Shown here one piece after another: positions 54,828 to 63,263 of a stretch of 64,000 bases of DNA. This DNA comes from JBBDMC01 sp963775235 (GTDB taxonomy: Bacteria; Pseudomonadota; Alphaproteobacteria; Rhizobiales; Kaistiaceae). The stretch is from NCBI GenBank assembly GCA_963775235.1, contig CAVZHY010000007.1, forward strand, positions 62,001 through 126,000, written 5' to 3'. The notes below the pieces were generated by a model. It searched no databases. It saw nothing but the letters and a program-made list of their open reading frames with translations, and was not told the origin of the DNA. How positions within the stretch are numbered: position 1 is the first letter of the stretch; the number at the start of each line of letters is the position of its first letter. The translations under genes and the position numbers were made by a program.

Positions 54828-55526
54828 CTAATCGGCGAGAAAGTACCGCCATACCCCGTCAGGAGAGATGCCGGCACGGTACCATGTGTAGTGCCCGTAG
54901 GCCTGCATATCCTCGTAGTCGCCGGCATAAACCAGCTTGAACAGCTCGACCAGCTGCGGCGGTGTCAGCTTGTCGAGCGGGTAGCGGGCAAAATACGGCC
55001 ACACATACATCTCGTCGGGCGTACCGACGTCGACGTGAACGTAACCCGCTTCCAGCACCTCGATCAGCACGGCGAGGATCTCGCGCCCGCCAGGGTCGCC
55101 GGAAAGCGACTTCAGGTATTCGACGGGATCGGGCACATCGTCGAAACTCAACATCGGCGCATCGCCGTTGGCCTCGATGATCGGCCCCAGCTTCTCCGGG
55201 TCGCCCGTCGAGGCCGCCTCAATGATCTGCTCCCTCAGCCGGCGCACCGGGATCGGCAATTTGCTGAAATCGTATTCGACAGTCGGGACTTCGCCGGGCG
55301 GCGGCTGGGCAATCCCCGGCGGCAGTGCCTCTTGCTCCGGCGCCGGTACGGAAGCAGCGCCATCGTTTTGAGCCGACAGGACGATGGTGAGATCGGTCTT
55401 GACCGGCTTCGCCGAGGGCGCAACCACACCCGCGCCGACGGCAAGGATGCCGGCTAAAATTGCAGACAGGAACCACCGCAAGCCTGACGAGGCGCGCTCT
55501 TGCCGCAAGGTTTGTCCTCCGGCCAA
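54828..55526 (-). CDS. Membrane-anchored protein of unknown function (232 residues)
   Basis: A short cytoplasmic part is followed by a membrane or signal segment (FLSAILAGILAVGAGVVA, about 19-36), a Pro-rich linker, and a helical domain with LREQIIEAASTGDPEKLGPIIE. It ends with an aromatic block, QAYGHYTWYRAGISPDGVW. I recognise it as a type of conserved hypothetical protein in alphaproteobacteria with unknown function. It is convergent with the ABC permease gene. Confidence 0.7.
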   Translation of the reverse strand: MAGGQTLRQERASSGLRWFLSAILAGILAVGAGVVAPSAKPVKTDLTIVLSAQNDGAASVPAPEQEALPPGIAQPPPGEVPTVEYDFSKLPIPVRRLREQIIEAASTGDPEKLGPIIEANGDAPMLSFDDVPDPVEYLKSLSGDPGGREILAVLIEVLEAGYVHVDVGTPDEMYVWPYFARYPLDKLTPPQLVELFKLVYAGDYEDMQAYGHYTWYRAGISPDGVWRYFLAD

Positions 55527-55613
55527 CGCAACGGCGCGGATATCGACGCCGGACCCATGGCAGCTTACCGGATCAGACGAGTCGTCGCTACCGGCACCAA
55601 CGGTGGGCTGGTC

Positions 55614-55880
55614 TTATTGCACCTGGCGGTCGAGGCTGAACTCCAACGCCTCGACACGGCGCGGCAGCGTCTTGGTGAGTTCCGCGACCGCTTCTTCGCC
55701 ATATGTCGCAATCAGGTCGGCCAGCGCCGTGAACAGCGCCGCATGCGCGACGATCTCGGGGTCGACCCCCTCTGCCATTGCCCCGTCCCATGCTTCGCTG
55801 AGGTACGCCAGCGCGAGGCGCTTCTTCTCGGCGATGGACACCTCGTCCTGGCCGTTTTCCGCGGCAGTCGTTGTCGTCAT
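55614..55880 (-). CDS. Small acidic soluble protein (88 residues)
   Basis: Helix-rich and acidic: KKRLALAYLSEAWDGAMAEG, DPEIVAHAALFTALADLIAT, VAELTKTLPRRVEALEF. No signal peptide. No recognised family. A CtrA-like site and a second TTAACC motif lie upstream. It is between the 232-residue membrane protein gene and the TIGR02301 gene on the same strand. Confidence 0.6.
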   Translation of the reverse strand: MTTTTAAENGQDEVSIAEKKRLALAYLSEAWDGAMAEGVDPEIVAHAALFTALADLIATYGEEAVAELTKTLPRRVEALEFSLDRQVQ

Positions 55881-55970
55881 GTCTCCACCCCCCGCCCCCA
55901 GGGAATACGGTTAACTGATGACACGGTAGCACGGCGGTATCACCGCCCGCACCCCTATCGTGAAGGAAAG

Positions 55971-55986
55971 GTTAACCAACCCCTAA
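55971..55986 (-). promoter_or_regulatory. Possible CtrA box upstream of the 88-residue gene
   Basis: On the minus strand TTAG-GGGTTGG-TTAAC matches the CtrA consensus TTAA-N7-TTAAC at all but one base. A second TTAACC occurs closer to the gene. CtrA control is inferred from motif only. Confidence 0.35.
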
Positions 55987-56012
55987 GAAATCCACCGGTC
56001 TGTGTTAGCACT

Positions 56013-56435
56013 TCATTCAACGTCATGTTTGCCGTAGTGCTCGCCGACATCCGCCGCGAGCTTGGCCCCTTCGTCCAGGTACCTGTTGACCGCCAGTTCA
56101 GCGGATGGCGTGCAGTCGCGGTAAACCGACCGATAGCTTTCATATCCGTGGTTGAACCGGTCGATCATCCGAGCCCGACGCACGGCGTCGGGCTGTTCAG
56201 CGTCGATCAGCGCCTGCATCTGGTTGCGCCAGTCGCCCGGCTGGCCGCTGTCGCAGAGCTGCCGCAGGTAGTGGAGGGCACCCATGATCTCCGACAGGCG
56301 CAGCATCTCCGCCTCGTAAGGCAGCTGCGTCGCCGCGGCGTCCTGCGCTTGCGCCAGCGGTCCGGAAAGAAGCCCGGCCACAGCGGCCGTCAGTAAGACG
56401 CCCGATCGACCGTGGAGGCGCATACGTCGACTCAC
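56013..56435 (-). CDS. TIGR02301 family exported protein
   Basis: A 140-residue protein with a signal peptide (GVLLTAAVAGLLSGPLAQAQ, cut near 31). The mature part begins with RLSEIMGALHYLRQLCD and contains two Cys that may form a disulfide. The order and motif RFNHGYESYRSVYRDC are typical of TIGR02301, an uncharacterised alphaproteobacterial family. The GTG start follows directly after the Nudix gene stop. Confidence 0.8.
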   Translation of the reverse strand: MSRRMRLHGRSGVLLTAAVAGLLSGPLAQAQDAAATQLPYEAEMLRLSEIMGALHYLRQLCDSGQPGDWRNQMQALIDAEQPDAVRRARMIDRFNHGYESYRSVYRDCTPSAELAVNRYLDEGAKLAADVGEHYGKHDVE

Positions 56436-56867
56436 TCATTCCTCCGAGTGGCCTGCAAGCACGCGAACCGTGTCATCCGTCAATGTCATGGCGGCGCGAT
56501 CAGTGACCGACGCCCACATCGCCTCGGCGGCATCGTCTCCTGCCTTCAGGATGCCCGATAGCACCCTGCCGTCGAACACCACAATGACATAGTGGCCGAT
56601 GACCGCGCCCGCATCGTCGTGTTCGATGATCTCGGCCAGATCGATCTGCCTGAGCGAACCGACCACAAGTCCGGTTTCCTCGCGAACTTCGCGTGCCGCC
56701 GCGTCCTCCAGCCGTTCGCCTGCTTCTACCTTGCCGCCCGGCAGCGCCCATACTCCCGGTCTCGGTGGCTTGGCGCGGCGCACCAGCAACGCCCGGTCAT
56801 CCTGCCGGACGAGCACGCTCACACCGAGGACTGGCCGTTGTGAACCGGCTGGGGGTTTGGCGACCAT
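56436..56867 (-). CDS. NUDIX hydrolase
   Basis: A 143-residue enzyme that hydrolyses a nucleoside diphosphate linked to another group. The Nudix box is complete: GGKVEAGERLEDAAAREV followed by REETGL. I chose the ATG at 56867 (MVAKPPAGSQRPVLGVSVLV). The longer open frame upstream is Arg/Ser-rich and unlikely. The substrate could be NADH, ADP-ribose or an oxidised nucleotide. It abuts the TIGR02301 gene, and the two are known neighbours in other alphaproteobacteria, to my knowledge. Confidence 0.88.
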   Translation of the reverse strand: MVAKPPAGSQRPVLGVSVLVRQDDRALLVRRAKPPRPGVWALPGGKVEAGERLEDAAAREVREETGLVVGSLRQIDLAEIIEHDDAGAVIGHYVIVVFDGRVLSGILKAGDDAAEAMWASVTDRAAMTLTDDTVRVLAGHSEE

Positions 56868-56928
56868 CAACGTCACGGTAGCGCCCCGGCCGGATTCCGG
56901 GAAGCAGGGCGACCAACGCGTCAGCGAA

Positions 56929-57129
56929 TCAGCGCTTGTCCTGGTCGTCGTTTCGCCGCGCAGCCCACGGCGCGCTGGCCATCTGCCGGGCAGCGGCAAC
57001 AACTTCCGGGATGGCAAGGCGCCGATAGCGTTGTTCGAGCGCCTCTTCACGCTCGCGTTCGCAGCGCGGTTTGAACGGTCCCTGGTCGACCGGATTCTTC
57101 ACAAAGGCCACGGAGAAATCTCGCATCTC
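56929..57129 (-). CDS. Possible small basic protein (66 residues)
   Basis: Reads MRDFSVAFVKNPVDQGPF, then KPRCEREREEALEQRYRRLA and PEVVAAARQMASAPW. The frame is protein-like (a charged helix, few rare residues) and on the same strand as its neighbours, but I see no strong ribosome-binding site and know no family. A longer start at 57204 is possible but less likely. It may not be a gene. Confidence 0.4.
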   Translation of the reverse strand, partial: EMRDFSVAFVKNPVDQGPFKPRCEREREEALEQRYRRLAIPEVVAAARQMASAPWAARRNDDQDKR

Positions 57130-57219
57130 AAATAAGGGGACGCCGATGCGCCCACCGCGGGCCGCTGTTGCGACTGAATGCGGCGAAAGCATGTTAGGTG
57201 ACAAGAATTACCCGAGGAT

Positions 57220-57627
57220 TTACCAGCCGTACGATTTCGGATCGGTGATTGGTTCCATCCGGCTCGCCGCCTGCAACCCCTTCACCGAGCGCACGATCCA
57301 CCAGACTGCCGTCAGCACCAGCCCCGCCAGGCCGACCACAACGAAGATCAATATCGCCGATATGACGACAAAGAGGAGGCCGATGGCCGCTTGGCGGAAT
57401 TGGTACTCGTAGTGGCTTGCCCAGACCTTGTCGTCGCTCGCCCGGTTAAGCAACGCCATCACGAACCCCACGATGATCGGTACCGCGCCGAAGGCGGGCA
57501 CCAGGCCCAGCAGGTAAAGTATGTAGATCAGCATCACGTTGTTGCGGCCGGGATGCAGATAGGCGCCGATGACATCGGCGGCCGATTCGGTCGCCTCAGA
57601 CGGTTTCGCAGCGTTTTCGTCGTCCAT
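57220..57627 (-). CDS. DUF4870-like membrane protein
   Basis: A 135-residue protein starting MDDENAAKPSEATESAADV with a GAGAGG site upstream. Three hydrophobic helices: NVMLIYILYLLGLVPAFGAVP, IIVGFVMALLN and a longer GLLFVVISAILIFVVVGLAGLV. The SHYEYQFRQ between helices and the overall build fit DUF4870/Tic20-like small membrane proteins. Function unknown. It is divergent from the DUF1499 gene. Confidence 0.72.
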   Translation of the reverse strand: MDDENAAKPSEATESAADVIGAYLHPGRNNVMLIYILYLLGLVPAFGAVPIIVGFVMALLNRASDDKVWASHYEYQFRQAAIGLLFVVISAILIFVVVGLAGLVLTAVWWIVRSVKGLQAASRMEPITDPKSYGW

Positions 57628-57742
57628 CGCGCCCTCTCGACTTTTGCCGCAGTGACGGTTGGCGCTATTGTGGAGCATTCTCTGTCGGGGATAAAGCCGA
57701 AGGGCGGCCAGCTTTCGGCGGGCCGCCGGGCGAAGGCGCGAC

Positions 57743-58531
57743 ATGGCGATGATGACGATGACGATTCGCGAACGGAGGTCGCGGCTGGCCGACTGGAGCT
57801 CCGGCCTCGCCGCGCTGTCTGTACCTGTCCTGATTATCGCGGCCGTCGGGCGGCGGGCCCGCCTGCTCGACGCCGAGCCGACCTACGCGGTGATCGCCAC
57901 CGGTTTCGTCTTGGCCGCGCTGGCCGTGATTGCGGCCGTAGCGGCGTTCATGGCGATATGGCGCGATGGCCGCCGCGGGGCAGGCGCAGCAGTGCGCGGC
58001 CTGCTGATTGGACTGATGGTGTTGACACTTCCAGCCCTCGGAGCATGGCGGATCGTGACCTACCCCCGCCTGACGGATATCTCGACCAATCCGGAGAATC
58101 CGCCCCCTTTCATCAAGACACTGGCCGACCACGCGCCGGACGATCAAACTGTCGTGGATCCAGCCCCGGATCAGGTCGCCCTTCAGGAAAGCGCATACCC
58201 GGACATCGTGCCACGCCACTATCCAGTCAGCACGGCGCGGGTCTTCAACGAAGCCAGGAATATCGTGGATACGCGCCGCTGGACCGTGCTCGACGCCCGC
58301 GCCCCTTCGGACGCCGATGAGACCGGCCGTCTCGAAGCGGTTGCCGTCACCCTGCCATTCGGTTTCCGCCAGGACGTGGTCATCCTCGTCCAGCCTGACG
58401 GCGACGGTGCCCTGGTCGAGATGCGCTCGGCCGCGCGCAACGCCGCCCACGACCTCGGCACCGACGCCGACCGAATCCGCAAGTTCTTCGCGGACCTTGA
58501 CGACGCGTTGCAGCGGCAGTCGAGCGGCTAG
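57743..58531 (+). CDS. DUF1499 domain membrane protein
   Basis: A 262-residue protein with three to four N-terminal helices (SSGLAALSVPVLIIAAV, YAVIATGFVLAALAVIAAVAA, GLLIGLMVLTLPALG) and a C-terminal DUF1499 domain. The domain includes YPRLTDISTNPENPPPF, NEARNIVDTRRWTVLDA and DVVILVQPDGDGALVEMRSAAR. DUF1499 is widespread in proteobacteria and of unknown role. Its start overlaps the divergent DUF4870-like region. The stop is 55 bases before a micro-ORF and then hypF. Confidence 0.85.
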   Translation: MAMMTMTIRERRSRLADWSSGLAALSVPVLIIAAVGRRARLLDAEPTYAVIATGFVLAALAVIAAVAAFMAIWRDGRRGAGAAVRGLLIGLMVLTLPALGAWRIVTYPRLTDISTNPENPPPFIKTLADHAPDDQTVVDPAPDQVALQESAYPDIVPRHYPVSTARVFNEARNIVDTRRWTVLDARAPSDADETGRLEAVAVTLPFGFRQDVVILVQPDGDGALVEMRSAARNAAHDLGTDADRIRKFFADLDDALQRQSSG

Positions 58532-58586
58532 ACCGAGACTTCTATCGGTACGGAGCGCCGCGTTCCCGGAAAGAAGAATTGCAGCC

Positions 58587-58696
58587 ATGACTGGATGGGC
58601 CATCTTCGGTATGGTGGTTGTTGCACTGATGTCCTCGGGATTTTCGCCTTCCCGGTGGTCGCTGCAAAGGACTTCGCTCGCTACCTCAAGATGTAA
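58587..58696 (+). CDS. Possible micro membrane protein (about 36 residues, one frameshift) before hypF
   Basis: After a good GGAAAGAAG site an ATG at 58587 gives MTGWAIFGMVVVALM, a hydrophobic helix. With one base change near 58635 the next frame continues GIFAFPVVAAKDFARYLKM and stops at 58696. The two halves together look like a single-helix membrane peptide, 18 bases before hypF. It is too short for firm calling. Confidence 0.4.
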
Positions 58697-58714
58697 TACC
58701 TGGCGGGCTTCGAA

Positions 58715-61075
58715 ATGACCGTCGTCGACCAGCAAGTTGGACAGGCATTCGAATTTCGGGTGCGCGGTCGCGTTCAGGGGGTCGGATTCCGGCCAACCGT
58801 CTGGCGCCTCGCCAATCAGCTGGGGCTCACCGGCGAGGTGCTCAACGACGGCGAAGGCGTTCTGTTGCGGCTGGCCAGCGACCCGATTGCGATCGACGCG
58901 CTGATCGAGCGTTTGCGCCTCGATCCACCTCCGCTTGCGCGTATCGACACAATCGAACGACGCCCATATCTCGGCGCATTGCCGGACTCGTTCCGCATCG
59001 CTGAGAGCGGCGGCGGCCGTACCCATACCCAGATCGCCCCCGACGCGGCCGTTTGCCCGCAATGCCTCGCGGAAATCGATGACGCCGCCGACCGCCGCCA
59101 TCGCTATGCGTTCACCAACTGCACCCATTGCGGACCGCGGCTGACGATCGTCACTGACATCCCCTACGACCGCGCTGCCACGAGCATGTCGGCCTTTCCC
59201 GTGTGCAAGGGATGCGCGCGTGAATACAGCGACCCGGCCAACCGCCGTTTTCACGCCGAGCCCATCGCCTGTCCGATTTGCGGTCCGCAGCTTGCGCTGA
59301 TTGCCCTCGGCGGTGCGCCGCTCCCGACGTCCATGGGAGACGACATCGCCGGCGCTGCCGGCTTGATCCGCGCCGGCTGCATTGTCGCGATCAAGGGCCT
59401 CGGCGGCTATCAACTCGCGTGCGACGCAACGGACGCCGATGCGGTGGCTTTCCTTCGCCGGCGCAAGCGGCGCGATTCCAAGCCGTTCGCGCTGATGGCT
59501 CGCGATCTTCGGGTCATTCGCCGGTATTGCGAATTCTCGGCCGGGGAAGAGCGCGCGCTGACGAGCGCGGCTGCGCCGATCGTGCTTCTGCCCATGAGCG
59601 GTTGCGAGCACTTGCCGGCTGCGATCGCGCCAGGCCTGATGACGCTGGGTTTCATGCTGCCGACGACGCCGCTGCACCACCTGCTGCTGAAGGGGTTCGA
59701 CTCTCCGCTTGTCATGACCAGCGGCAATCTTTCGGAAGAGCCGCAAGTGACGGCCGACGACGAAGCGCTCCAGCGCCTTCGAGGCATCGCCGACTATGCG
59801 CTCGTCCACGATCGTGCCATCGCCAATCGCGTCGACGACTCCGTCGTGCGGGTGATCGCGGACAGGAGCCGGGTGCTTCGCCGGGCGCGCGGCTTCGCAC
59901 CGGCGCCGCTGAGGCTGCCTGTCGGCTTTGAGGAGGCGCCGGACCTCGTCGCCATGGGCGCAGACCTGAAATCCGCGTTCTGCATCGTTAAAGACGGGGA
60001 GGCGATCCTGTCGCAGCATCTGGGCGATCTCGAAGACGTCGCCACATACGATGATTACGGCAAGACCGTTGCCCTCTATCAGCGTCTCTTCGATCACCAG
60101 CCAAGAGCCTTTGTCGTCGACCTCCATCCCGGATACCTGTCCTCCAGCCTGGGACGCCGGAAGGCGACTGAGGCGAACGTGCCGCTGATCGAGGTCCAGC
60201 ACCACCACGCGCACGTTGCCGCCTGCCTGGCGGAAAATGGGTGGCGGCTCGACGCCGCGCCCGTTCTCGGGGTCGTGCTCGATGGGCTCGGCTTTGGCAT
60301 TGACGGGACCATTTGGGGCGGCGAGTTCCTGCTCGCCGACTATGCGGAGTATCGCCGTCTGGCGCGGTTAAGGCCCGTGCCGATGCTCGGTGGAGACCGC
60401 GCCGCGCGCGAGCCATGGCGCAACCTGTATGCGCACCTGGGTACGACGGTCGGGTGGGACAAGATCGGCGCCCACGCCGGCCTCCCGATCTACGCGGATC
60501 TCGAACGCAGGCCGCGCAAACTCCTCGATCGGATGATGGCGGGCAAGATCAATGCCCCGCCGACGTCTTCATGTGGCCGATTGTTCGATGCAGTCGCTGC
60601 CGCGCTCGACATTTGCCGCGAGCGGCAGACCTACGAAGGCGAGGCAGCAGCGTGCCTGGAGTCGCTGGCGGAGGAGGGAACCGGCGAAATTCACGAAGAG
60701 GCTTATCCCTTCGCTCTCGTGGCGCGAGGCGAACTCCACGAACTGGACCCCGCACCAATGTGGCGGGCACTTCTGCGTGATCTCGGTGACAGGGTGCCGG
60801 CTTCGGCGATTGCGGCGCGGTTCCACTGGGGGCTGGCTTCGGCGCTTGCGGAAACCGCCGTCGTGCTTGCCGAAACCGGCCGTTTCGATACGGTCGCTCT
60901 TTCCGGCGGGTGTTTCCACAACCGCATCCTTCTCGAAGCGACGACAGCGTTGCTGCGGGAGAGGGGCTTTGCCGTGCTGACGCATGCACAGGTTCCGGCC
61001 GGCGACGGTGGTCTGGCGCTCGGCCAGGCCGCGATCGGCGCCGCCAGTCGCATCACTAGGCGATTGGACAGTTAG
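58715..61075 (+). CDS. hypF: Carbamoyltransferase HypF
   Basis: Makes the cyanide precursor for the iron of [NiFe] hydrogenases: it uses carbamoyl phosphate and ATP and loads HypE. The 786-residue protein has the acylphosphatase domain (GRVQGVGFRP, 18-27), zinc-finger Cys pairs (C114, C117 in CPQC, then CTHC, CKGC and CPIC), a YrdC-like nucleotide domain (about 200-390) and a Kae1-like domain with HHHAH (496-500) and SGGCFHNRIL. All motifs are present, so it should be active. It is the first large gene of the hyp run. Confidence 0.96.
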   Translation: MTVVDQQVGQAFEFRVRGRVQGVGFRPTVWRLANQLGLTGEVLNDGEGVLLRLASDPIAIDALIERLRLDPPPLARIDTIERRPYLGALPDSFRIAESGGGRTHTQIAPDAAVCPQCLAEIDDAADRRHRYAFTNCTHCGPRLTIVTDIPYDRAATSMSAFPVCKGCAREYSDPANRRFHAEPIACPICGPQLALIALGGAPLPTSMGDDIAGAAGLIRAGCIVAIKGLGGYQLACDATDADAVAFLRRRKRRDSKPFALMARDLRVIRRYCEFSAGEERALTSAAAPIVLLPMSGCEHLPAAIAPGLMTLGFMLPTTPLHHLLLKGFDSPLVMTSGNLSEEPQVTADDEALQRLRGIADYALVHDRAIANRVDDSVVRVIADRSRVLRRARGFAPAPLRLPVGFEEAPDLVAMGADLKSAFCIVKDGEAILSQHLGDLEDVATYDDYGKTVALYQRLFDHQPRAFVVDLHPGYLSSSLGRRKATEANVPLIEVQHHHAHVAACLAENGWRLDAAPVLGVVLDGLGFGIDGTIWGGEFLLADYAEYRRLARLRPVPMLGGDRAAREPWRNLYAHLGTTVGWDKIGAHAGLPIYADLERRPRKLLDRMMAGKINAPPTSSCGRLFDAVAAALDICRERQTYEGEAAACLESLAEEGTGEIHEEAYPFALVARGELHELDPAPMWRALLRDLGDRVPASAIAARFHWGLASALAETAVVLAETGRFDTVALSGGCFHNRILLEATTALLRERGFAVLTHAQVPAGDGGLALGQAAIGAASRITRRLDS

Positions 61076-61089
61076 ACAAAGGAGAAGCC

Positions 61090-61401
61090 ATGTGCCTTGG
61101 CATCCCGGGCCGCATCGTTCGCGTCGAGGACGTTGCCGACATGATAGCCACCGTCGATGTGTGCGGCGTGCGGCGGCAGATCAATATCAGCTGCATTGTT
61201 GATGATGCGCACCCGGTCGAGACCTGTGTCGGCGAATGGGTGCTCGTGCATGTTGGCTTTGCCATGAGCCGGATCGATCCTGAAGAGGCCGCTGACACGC
61301 TGCGCATCCTGGAAGAACTCGGAGAGATGCAGGCCGAAATGGAAGCCATGCAGGCGTCGGCCGCCGTCGAGGCCGAGGCCGAGGCCGAGGCCGCCAAATA
61401 G
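61090..61401 (+). CDS. hypC: Hydrogenase assembly chaperone HypC
   Basis: A 103-residue HypC/HupF protein with the essential N-terminal Cys2 (MCLGIPGRIV). GFAMSRIDPEEAADTLRILEEL at about 57-78 is the usual end. About 25 extra residues follow, rich in Ala, Glu and Met (EMEAMQASAAVEAEAEAE), longer than common HypC of 75-97. The complex HypC-HypD carries the Fe(CN)2CO unit. It begins 14 bases after hypF, with AAAGGAG. Confidence 0.94.
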   Translation: MCLGIPGRIVRVEDVADMIATVDVCGVRRQINISCIVDDAHPVETCVGEWVLVHVGFAMSRIDPEEAADTLRILEELGEMQAEMEAMQASAAVEAEAEAEAAK

Positions 61402-61422
61402 ACGCCGGAAGGGAGGAACGCC

Positions 61423-62118
61423 TTGAGCGACAGCCGGGAGCACCTGCAGGGGCTCTATCCTTTTCTCCACGGAAAGCATCAGGACCCGGCTGTCGTGGAC
61501 ACGGCCCTCCTGCACTCGGTCGGTGAAAAGGCGCGGGCCTCGCGCGACACAAACGAGCGCTTCTTCGATGAACAGGCACCGGTTCTGGTTGCCGCGGCCA
61601 AGTCGTTGGCGCAGGTCTATCAGCGCGGCGGCCGGCTGTTCTCCATGGGCAATGGCGGCTCTAGTTGCGATGCCTCCCACGTCGCCGTGGAATTCGTGCA
61701 CCCGATCACCGCCGGCCGGCCGGCGCTCGCAGCGATCAACCTCGTTGCGGACATCGCCATGGTCTCCGCAGTCGGCAACGACGTCGGCTTCGAACACATC
61801 TTCGTGCGCCAGCTGGTAGCGCAAGCCCGTGCCGGCGATGCCCTGGTCGGCTTTTCCACCAGCGGCAACTCGTCGAACCTAGTCAATGCATTCGTGAAGG
61901 CAAAAGAGATGGGCCTTGCCACCATCGGCTTCGCCGGCGGCGATGGCGGTAAGATGAAGAGGAGCGGTGCCTGCGACCACTGCCTGGTCGTTCCGACCGA
62001 CTCGATCCACCGCGTTCAGGAGTGTCACGTCACCGCCTACCATATCCTGTGGGACCTGGTGCACACGCTGCTCGCCGACACTCGCGGCTCGGCCACATCG
62101 AGGGAGGCCGGCGCGTGA
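61423..62118 (+). CDS. SIS-domain isomerase (GmhA-like) inside the hyp operon
   Basis: A 231-residue SIS protein. It contains FSMGNGGSSCDASHVAVEFV, the sugar-phosphate binding loop of GmhA/phosphoheptose isomerases, and GFSTSGNSSNLVNAF. The last third has VQECHVTAYHILWDLVHTLL, where GmhA has conserved His and Glu. The start is a TTG at 61423 after GGGAGG. Its stop overlaps the hypD start (GTGA), so it is translated with the hyp genes. GmhA makes ADP-heptose precursors. Its role here is unclear. Confidence 0.85.
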   Translation: MSDSREHLQGLYPFLHGKHQDPAVVDTALLHSVGEKARASRDTNERFFDEQAPVLVAAAKSLAQVYQRGGRLFSMGNGGSSCDASHVAVEFVHPITAGRPALAAINLVADIAMVSAVGNDVGFEHIFVRQLVAQARAGDALVGFSTSGNSSNLVNAFVKAKEMGLATIGFAGGDGGKMKRSGACDHCLVVPTDSIHRVQECHVTAYHILWDLVHTLLADTRGSATSREAGA

Positions 62119-63263
62119 AATATGTCGATGAATTTCGCGACCGCGCCAAGGCAAAGGTGCTGGTCAACGCAATCGGGCGGCTGATAGCCGACATTCCGGT
62201 TGCCAGGCAGCGTCCGCTCCAGATCATGGAAGTCTGCGGGGGCCACACGCATTCGATCTTCCGCTACGGCATTGAGGGCATGCTGCCCGACGCCATCGAA
62301 CTGGTGCACGGGCCAGGCTGTCCGGTCTGTGTTTTGCCGATGGGCCGCGTGGACGACTGTGTCGCCATCGCCGAGCAGCCCGGGGTGATCTTCACGACGT
62401 TCGGCGACGCCATGCGTGTTCCGGGGTCGCGCAAGAGCCTCCTCCAGGCCAAGGCTGACGGCAGCGACATCCGCATGGTCTATTCGCCCTTGGACGCGCT
62501 GGCGATGGCGCGCAAGAACCCCGGACGCGAGGTTGTCTTCTTTGGCATCGGGTTCGAAACCACCATGCCGTCCACGGCGCTGACGATATTGCAAGCCGAG
62601 CGCGAGGGGATCGAAAACTTCTCCGTCTTCTGCAACCACATCACGATCGTACCCACGATCAAAGCCATTCTCGACAGCCCGGATCTGCATCTCGACGGCT
62701 TCCTCGGTCCCGGTCACGTGTCGATGGTGATCGGCACTGCGCCTTACGAGTTCATCGCCCGCTACTACAAAAAGCCGATGACGGTCGCCGGTTTTGAGCC
62801 CCTCGACGTGCTGCAGTCGATCTGGATGGTGGTGAGACAGATCAAGGAGGGGCGCTGCGAGATCGAGAACCAGTACGCTCGCATCGTGCCGGAAGCCGGC
62901 AATGCTGCTGCGCTCAATGCCGTCGCCACGGTGTACGAACTGCGTGAGTTCTTCGAGTGGCGCGGCCTCGGCTCGATTGACCACTCCGGCGTCCGCATGC
63001 GCCCGGCCTACGAACGCTTCGATGCAGAACGAAAATTTGCCGTCCCCAACGTAAGGATAGCCGATCCGAAATCGTGTCAATGCGGCGAGGTGCTCAAGGG
63101 CATCATCAAGCCCTGGCAGTGCAAGGTCTTCGGCACGGCCTGCACACCGGAGAGGCCGCTCGGCGCGCTCATGGTATCTTCGGAAGGAGCCTGTTCGGCA
63201 TATTTCCAGTACGGCGGCGTCAAGCGCAGAGACGTGACCGATGCCGAGGTGGTGTCGGCATGA
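62115..63263 (+). CDS. hypD: Hydrogenase formation protein HypD
   Basis: A [4Fe-4S] scaffold that with HypC assembles the Fe(CN)2CO unit. The GTG at 62115 gives VKYVDEFRDRAKAKVLVNAI. Key residues Cys41 (MEVCGGHTH), Cys69 and Cys72 (GPGCPVC) are at the positions of E. coli HypD. The cluster Cys are in CQCGEVLKGIIKPWQCKVFGTAC, read in two parts. The protein has 382 residues, normal. It overlaps the SIS gene and hypE. Confidence 0.96.
   Translation: MKYVDEFRDRAKAKVLVNAIGRLIADIPVARQRPLQIMEVCGGHTHSIFRYGIEGMLPDAIELVHGPGCPVCVLPMGRVDDCVAIAEQPGVIFTTFGDAMRVPGSRKSLLQAKADGSDIRMVYSPLDALAMARKNPGREVVFFGIGFETTMPSTALTILQAEREGIENFSVFCNHITIVPTIKAILDSPDLHLDGFLGPGHVSMVIGTAPYEFIARYYKKPMTVAGFEPLDVLQSIWMVVRQIKEGRCEIENQYARIVPEAGNAAALNAVATVYELREFFEWRGLGSIDHSGVRMRPAYERFDAERKFAVPNVRIADPKSCQCGEVLKGIIKPWQCKVFGTACTPERPLGALMVSSEGACSAYFQYGGVKRRDVTDAEVVSA

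Noticed and set aside
57665..60214. 849-residue minus-strand open frame
   Set aside because: It is the mirror of DUF1499 and hypF, which have clear domains. Its own sequence has no recognisable motif.
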